Source of the DNA: Acanthococcus lagerstroemiae
Lineage: Eukaryota; Arthropoda; Insecta; Hemiptera; Eriococcidae
Assembly: GCA_031841125.1 (NCBI GenBank)
Contig: CM063106.1
Coordinates: 72,528,101 to 72,592,100, forward strand
Direction: 5' to 3'
Length of the DNA stretch: 64,000 nt
The number at the start of each line of letters is the position of its first letter. The stretch's first letter is position 1. Under the pieces are notes generated by a model. That model saw only the letters and a list, made by a program, of their open reading frames with translations. It had not been told where the DNA came from and did not search any database. Of the stretch, positions 59,264 to 64,000 are shown one piece after another. The translations under genes and the position numbers were made by a program.

Positions 59264-59436
59264 TTGGGATGTTAACCTGAGTTTCCGAAGTTGGTATCCC
59301 TACCGGTAATAACGAAGTGATAAGGTACATAAGGGGAATGATTTCACAAAATCATTCCCTTTCAATTCTTATCAGTTGTTCTCGCCATTTTGTCACCATA
59401 CCACGATACTAGCGCTAACTGAGGTTAACATCCCAA
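59264..59436. mobile_element. PIF/Harbinger-like MITE, TTA flanks
   Basis: Inverted ends TTGGGATGTTAACCT and AGGTTAACATCCCAA, flanked by TTA (59261-59263 and 59437-59439). Internal palindrome GGGAATGATTT-CACA-AAATCATTCCC. The copy in block II (62130-62288) lacks that palindrome. Confidence 0.65.
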
Positions 59437-60412
59437 TTAATATGTTAAGAAATTCTACTTTTTACGCTCTTTCCGATGATACTAATAACCCATTTTGTTT
59501 ATAAATGTTGGTTGGTTCCCTTGCGCTATAACAGCGTCCATATTGCATCATTATCAAACTCTCACTTTAAGCAGAGTAGTTTTGAAATTTTAGTGAATAA
59601 AATTAATATTCCATCATTCAAATGTGAACCGGATGTGCAATTTCAAAGAACGGTCTCCTACATACACAAAAAGAGAGGTCAGTGGATAAAAAAAAGGTAT
59701 GTATGTTAATAATATTTGATACTGCGTATATGTAGATTTACTTTCAGTCATTGAGGCACCAAAATGTAAGGTTAAACGGTATTGTGGCACCAAAAATTTC
59801 GTTCTTTCAATGGGAATGAGCGCAAATGGCTAGTAATGCTATCTACATGCGAAATACGAAAAATAGTCTTGGTGCCTATTAGGGGGGTATTTCCATACTC
59901 ATATACAAATTAGTGCGCAGTGTTTTTAACCAGATCGCGTTCGCTGTTATACACAGAATATAATTATTGCAAGAGGTTGAAGCACCAGCGGGTTTTGAGG
60001 CTTTTATAGTGGCTCTTCAGTATTTTGTGGTACTTGGTGGCACAAGTGCCACATTAATGTGGCACTTATTATTATTTTCACTTGCGTTTATTTAAATAAA
60101 TTGGTAAAATAATAGAAATTAGTCCTAGTATAACAGTTCGAATGGGAAATTGAGTATTTTTTTCCTACAATGATGCCACCCTGATAGTGATAGTACCCAC
60201 TCTGAAATGGGAATGCATTTCGCATACACAGAAATACAAATTCCTATATTTATTTCTTTCGGGTGTTCTTGTTTTTGTTCGCACGTTGATAAGGTTGAAA
60301 AGTTCTAGTTGTGTTCTAAGTTCTGAGTTTTCCTTTCCGGTTGCGGTCAAATAATGATTGATTGCAAAGCAAAGAAACGTCGCAACTGCGATTGAAAAAT
60401 AATATTGTCACA

Positions 60413-60530
60413 ATGGATAAATATATTATCAGAAAAAAAAGAAGGCAAGTAAGTTCCTCTTCGGAATCGACGAATGCAGACGATCCCGACAATCCGACCC
60501 ACAGCAAGCAGTCACGTGCCTTATCAATAT
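60413..60530 (+). pseudogene. Possible N-terminus of a hAT/TTF-type transposase
   Basis: ATG is followed by DKYIIRKKRRQVSSSSEST and a short acidic, Pro/Ser-rich stretch (NADDPDNPTHSKQ). This opening style is common in hAT-related and TTF/ZMYM-type transposase proteins. No zinc finger or catalytic part follows. It is the only protein trace in the region that could relate to the nearby CAGAGCCGG MITEs. Weak evidence. Confidence 0.3.
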
Positions 60531-61277
60531 TTCTTACAGATTTTTTTGGATTAATCTTGGATTTTAGAATATTCTTTCTAGATTTTACAGAAGAGAATCC
60601 AAATTGACCGAATTTCAGCATTTGGATTTTCTAGAATCCAATTGGTGGGTACGTTAAGCAAAAACTGCCAAGCGAACAAAATCTGTTTTTTTGCGAAAAC
60701 GTAATATTAAAAGCAAATGAATAATGTCGGTTTACAGACATAACGTTTACTGATGAGTTTTTTTTCTACATGGATACGCATTTTTGTATTGGGGAAGAGG
60801 GGGGGGGGAGAGGAATTTAAAATGTTACATTTTACGCTCTTTTTTAGGATACTAATAACATGTTGTCAACAAATGTTGCCTGGCCGGTTTTTGCTTAACA
60901 GTGTCCACCTTTTCCTGGTGACATCCTGACATGGACGATGTTAAGCATAAAGGAACCAACCAGCAAAACCTGTTTTTTGAGAATTAGATCAGTGGCGTAT
61001 TTAAGCGGGGAGGGGTTTCCGGGTCCAACACCCCCCCCCTCCCATGGCCAAAAAAGTTATGAAAAAATCAGAAATATGCTCATTTAACGGTTTTTTTTTG
61101 TTTGTTTTTTGTAAAGGAATACCCTCAAAATCACAAGCATGATTTCATCCTAGATTAGGCTACTGTTGAGAATATGTGATTTGAAGTTCAAGAGCCATAT
61201 AGAAACTATATGACATAGTGTTTTGTTTACTGATAAGCTTTTTTCAACGTGAGTACACATTTTTGAATCAGGGGCCC

Positions 61278-61522
61278 CAGCGCCAGGTTTACGCATGTTT
61301 GACTTGTTCGGTTGAACAGGGCGGCAAAATTTTGAGAGCTGCAAAATTTGTCAAAAAACTTTGATTTTGAAATCAAACCGAATAGTAAAAAGGATAAACT
61401 TCATAACCTGAGACACACGTGTAAGGTGCGCCAGAAGGCCAGAGGCACCCTTTTTCTCAACATTTGGAAGGGCGGCAAAAATGAATTGGAACAGGGCGGC
61501 AGTATGCCTTAATCCAGCTCTG
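61278..61522. mobile_element. hAT-type MITE (CAGAGCCGG family), copy II
   Basis: 245 bp, with ends CAGCGCCAGGTTTACGCATG and TGCCTTAATCCAGCTCTG. The target duplication AGGGGCCC is perfect (61270-61277 and 61523-61530). It occupies the same site as copy I, so insertion came before the block duplication. Confidence 0.85.
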
Positions 61523-61891
61523 AGGGGCCCAATTTTGAAAAATGCTACTTTTTACGCTCTTTCCAACGATACTAATAACTCATTTTGTTTATAAATGTCG
61601 GTTGGTTCTCTTATGCTTAACAGCGTCCACATCAAGACAAGATTTTCAGTGTTAGCATGTGTCAGATTTTTCTTTATGCTTACATTTGATGGACTGAACA
61701 GCCCATTTCTGATGGAAATTCTAATGTTAATTCATCGCAATTGTCTTCAATTTTAGTTATATTAATGAATTTATTCTGTGAAACTTCAATGTCATTTTCA
61801 TGTTTATTATGTGCAGAAAAAGTGAAAAATCAAAATATAATAAGGCAGTAAGGAAGATGCAATGTCTATGGTTGAAAAGTCCTCATTTTTA

Positions 61892-62084
61892 GGGTCGGCT
61901 AGACCCTATTGCAATCGCTTTTTTATTCTTCAAGTTGTTCAGTACTCAGACGTTATCAAGTGGTAATATGGATGGCGATTCTGTCGTAGTTCGTAGTTTT
62001 GTAGGCTGTTTATTATTGATGAATATAGAGTGCGTTAATATTTAGCAGAATTCGGACGATAGGAATTGCAGCATTTGCCGACCC
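61892..62084. mobile_element. Possible TA-flanked MITE, present only in block II
   Basis: Inverted GGGTCGGC (61892-61899) and GCCGACCC (62077-62084) lie between TA dinucleotides. Copy I lacks this sequence, but another ~30 bp to the right is also missing there. The alternative is therefore a deletion in copy I. Confidence 0.4.
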
Positions 62085-62942
62085 TAGTCGTGCAGCATTG
62101 CTGCTTGTTCTCTTAATACTTAATGACTATTGGGATGTTAACCTGAGTTTCCGAAGTTGGTATCCCTGCCGGTAATAACGAAGTGATAAGGTACATAAGG
62201 CATCCCCTTTCAATTCTTATTAGTTGTTCTCGCCATTTTGTCACCATACCACGATACTAGCGCTAACTAGGTGAGGTTAACATCCCAATAAATATGTTAA
62301 GAAATTCTACGTTTTACGCTCTTTCCAATGATACTAATAACGTAATAACCCATTTTGTTTATAAATGTTGGTTGGTTCCCTTGCGCTATAACAGCGTCCA
62401 TATTGCATCATTATCAAACTCTCACTTTAAGCAGAGTAGTTTTGAAATTTTAGTAAATAAAATTAATATTCCATCATTCAAGTGTGTACCTGATGTGCAA
62501 TTTCAAAGAACGGTCTCCTACATACACAAAAAGAGAGGTCAGTGGATAAAAAAAAGGTATGTATGTTAATAATATTTGATACTGCGTATATGTATACATT
62601 CTAAGTATAACTTTCCTAGGTTCCAGCATTGTACTTCCTACTTCAGCAGTTCTTCAAAGTTAATTTTTAATAAATCTCAATGAATGATACGAGTTTAAAA
62701 AAACAATATTATGCTGGAAAGAGCAGGTTGTCAAGGTAACTGTAAAATATAGCAAGACCCCAGTAAGATGCCGGCGAGGTGCAAAATTCCACAGTTCTGA
62801 AACACTATTGCTGGAACTGATAAGGTTATTACTCGGCAGTTGTTTGGTGTATTCTAATGATTATTACCTATCTTAAAAGATTTCCATACATTTGTCTGTT
62901 ATTCAGTGATTTATGTCTTTTCTTTAACATATTTATGGCCAT

Positions 62943-63215
62943 TGAGTATTGAGGTGAAAATGAGGACTCTTGAAGCATCGAAATTTCGTCTTCTAGGTAT
63001 ACTGCATTATCATGTTTTCATTTTTGACTTTTTCTATATTTATTACCTCTGTGTATGAAATTAACGTTGAAAATTCGTAAAACTCGTTAATATACCTAGT
63101 TGAAATTAATGACAATTGCGAATTAATATCACAATTTCCATCAGAAGTAGACTGGGCTGTCTCATGAAGGTAAATATACAAAAATCTGGCACGCTGCAAC
63201 ACTGAAAATTTTCTG
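62943..63215 (-). repeat. Inverted, diverged third copy of a segment of the duplicated blocks
   Basis: Its reverse complement follows 58978-59250: GATTTTCAGTGTTAGCATG-like start, CCCATTTCTGATGGAAATT, GAATTCGCAATTGTC, then AGTCCTCATTTT. It is clearly more diverged than copies I and II are from each other. Confidence 0.6.
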
Positions 63216-64000
63216 ATGACATCGGGCTTGAGAAAGATCTATGAAAGTGGTCAATCCAATCTCTGAACCACCATACCCCAACCACTCAACGATCTACATC
63301 ATCATGATGCAGGATCAGGATCAGTGTTCCAATGTTGTTAGTTTTTTTGTTTTTTTCCTATGGTAGTTGAAAGAACGGAGCCGGAATGAATTATTTTTAC
63401 TAAATGAAACAATGACAAGAACCAAACGTTGAGAATAGGTTCCTATTTCTAACGTAGGTACTGACAAAAATCTGCTGTAGGATTTTTATCATTTTCTGGT
63501 GGTCAGTTAAGGGAACGCATTAATGCATTAGTGGAAAAATGCACTTACTGCGTTTGTGAAAGACCCGTTTCGAATATTGAAAGCTCATCAGAAACGTAAA
63601 TAAAACAATGCGATTTATAAAGATGCGTCTATGATTTTATTGCATTATAAAAAGATTGTAAAGCGCTACTTATAATAAAATTTACGAGTCATCTCGGAAG
63701 AATATTACATTCCTTAACGCCCAATATTTTATTTTTATATTTTATGTTTGGAATGATTATGATTGTACCAGTTTGAAAATATTATTACTGTACATAGTTC
63801 GGAAGCTGAAATATTAACGAAATACCCGTTTGTGGCCTTATGAGAGAAATAATGGCATTTTTGTAAACAGCATACGTAGGCATTTTCACTGGGAAGAAGC
63901 CCTCGATTATCATCCCCATGTAATTAAGTAGACTTTCTTTTCTTTTTTTTTTTTTACTATGTAAAAAATAAATCAAGATTTTCGCCCTGCAAAAATTATT
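63216..64000. other. Window end, nothing recognised
   Basis: AT-rich, no gene or bounded element seen. Confidence 0.4.

Larger units (their letters stand above)
58410..59734 (+). repeat. Duplicated repeat block, copy I
   Basis: Starts CCAAAAAAGTTATGAAAAAA and ends GATACTGCGTATATGTA. It matches 61048-62594 nearly base for base outside a few insertions. The block contains a 'GGACGCTGTT' MITE split by a hAT MITE (58630-58874), a ~270-bp segment also found inverted at 62943-63215, a Harbinger-like MITE (59264-59436) and a second MITE remnant. Its coding-like tail (SFEILVNKINIPSF...KKRGQWIKKR) ends at a donor-like GTATGT. Confidence 0.8.
61048..62594 (+). repeat. Duplicated repeat block, copy II
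   Basis: Direct repeat of 58410-59734, with centre-to-centre spacing about 2.7 kb. It carries an extra ~230-bp segment at about 61891-62115 and small indels. The tail frame differs by only a few bases from that of copy I. Confidence 0.8.

Overview
This is a eukaryotic nuclear window, almost certainly from an arthropod. The genes have spliced GT-AG exons, the proteins match animal families, the intergenic DNA is AT-rich, and most non-coding space is mobile-element debris. Frequent GGTACCTA-like strings and the mix of TIR elements suggest a sap-sucking hemipteran such as a mealybug or relative. That taxonomic guess is inference, not proof.

Layout. (1) 1-5,113: element debris, including an unusual fold-back built from two mariner 3' ends, and a GA-rich repeat family. 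(2) 5,114-18,314 (+): the C-terminal five exons of a GPAT3/4-type glycerol-3-phosphate acyltransferase. Its introns are packed with a decayed ~140-bp satellite, hAT and pogo-type elements, a SINE and a 1.1-kb minisatellite with higher-order structure. (3) 18,315-28,860: a repeat-dominated gap with several hAT-type MITEs carrying clear 8-bp target duplications, one nested inside another element, plus unassigned coding-like scraps and a decayed LINE. (4) 28,861-47,531 (+): a second, complete GPAT3/4 paralogue in nine exons. Its 13-kb first intron holds a decayed antisense LINE that is itself interrupted by a hAT MITE. (5) 49,094-57,297: a compact housekeeping cluster of mRpL43 (-), EEF1AKMT2 (+), RBM34 (+), CDPF1 (-) and IBA57 (-). 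(6) 57,300-64,000: no gene recognised. It holds a duplicated 1.3-1.5-kb block of nested MITEs, with a third inverted partial copy.

Functionally, the two GPATs should catalyse the first acylation of glycerolipid synthesis at the ER. They share exon sizes (234/116/142/209 nt) but are strongly diverged, so the tandem duplication is old. mRpL43 and IBA57 act in mitochondria (translation and Fe-S assembly). EEF1AKMT2 methylates translation factor eEF1A. RBM34 is a nucleolar RNA-binding protein. CDPF1 is a small conserved cysteine-rich protein of unknown role. Apart from the GPAT pair, the neighbours look like ordinary adjacent housekeeping genes.

The most unusual observations are the inverted mariner-3'-end fold-back, a probable GC-AG / GT-AG alternative donor pair in GPAT copy 2, the dimeric hAT MITE with one target duplication, the ~285-bp higher-order minisatellite, and the 14-nt spacing between IBA57 and a possible upstream CDPF1 start. 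I found no convincing wholly new protein system. No alignment or database search was run; all coordinates were read by eye from motifs, reading frames and splice consensus.
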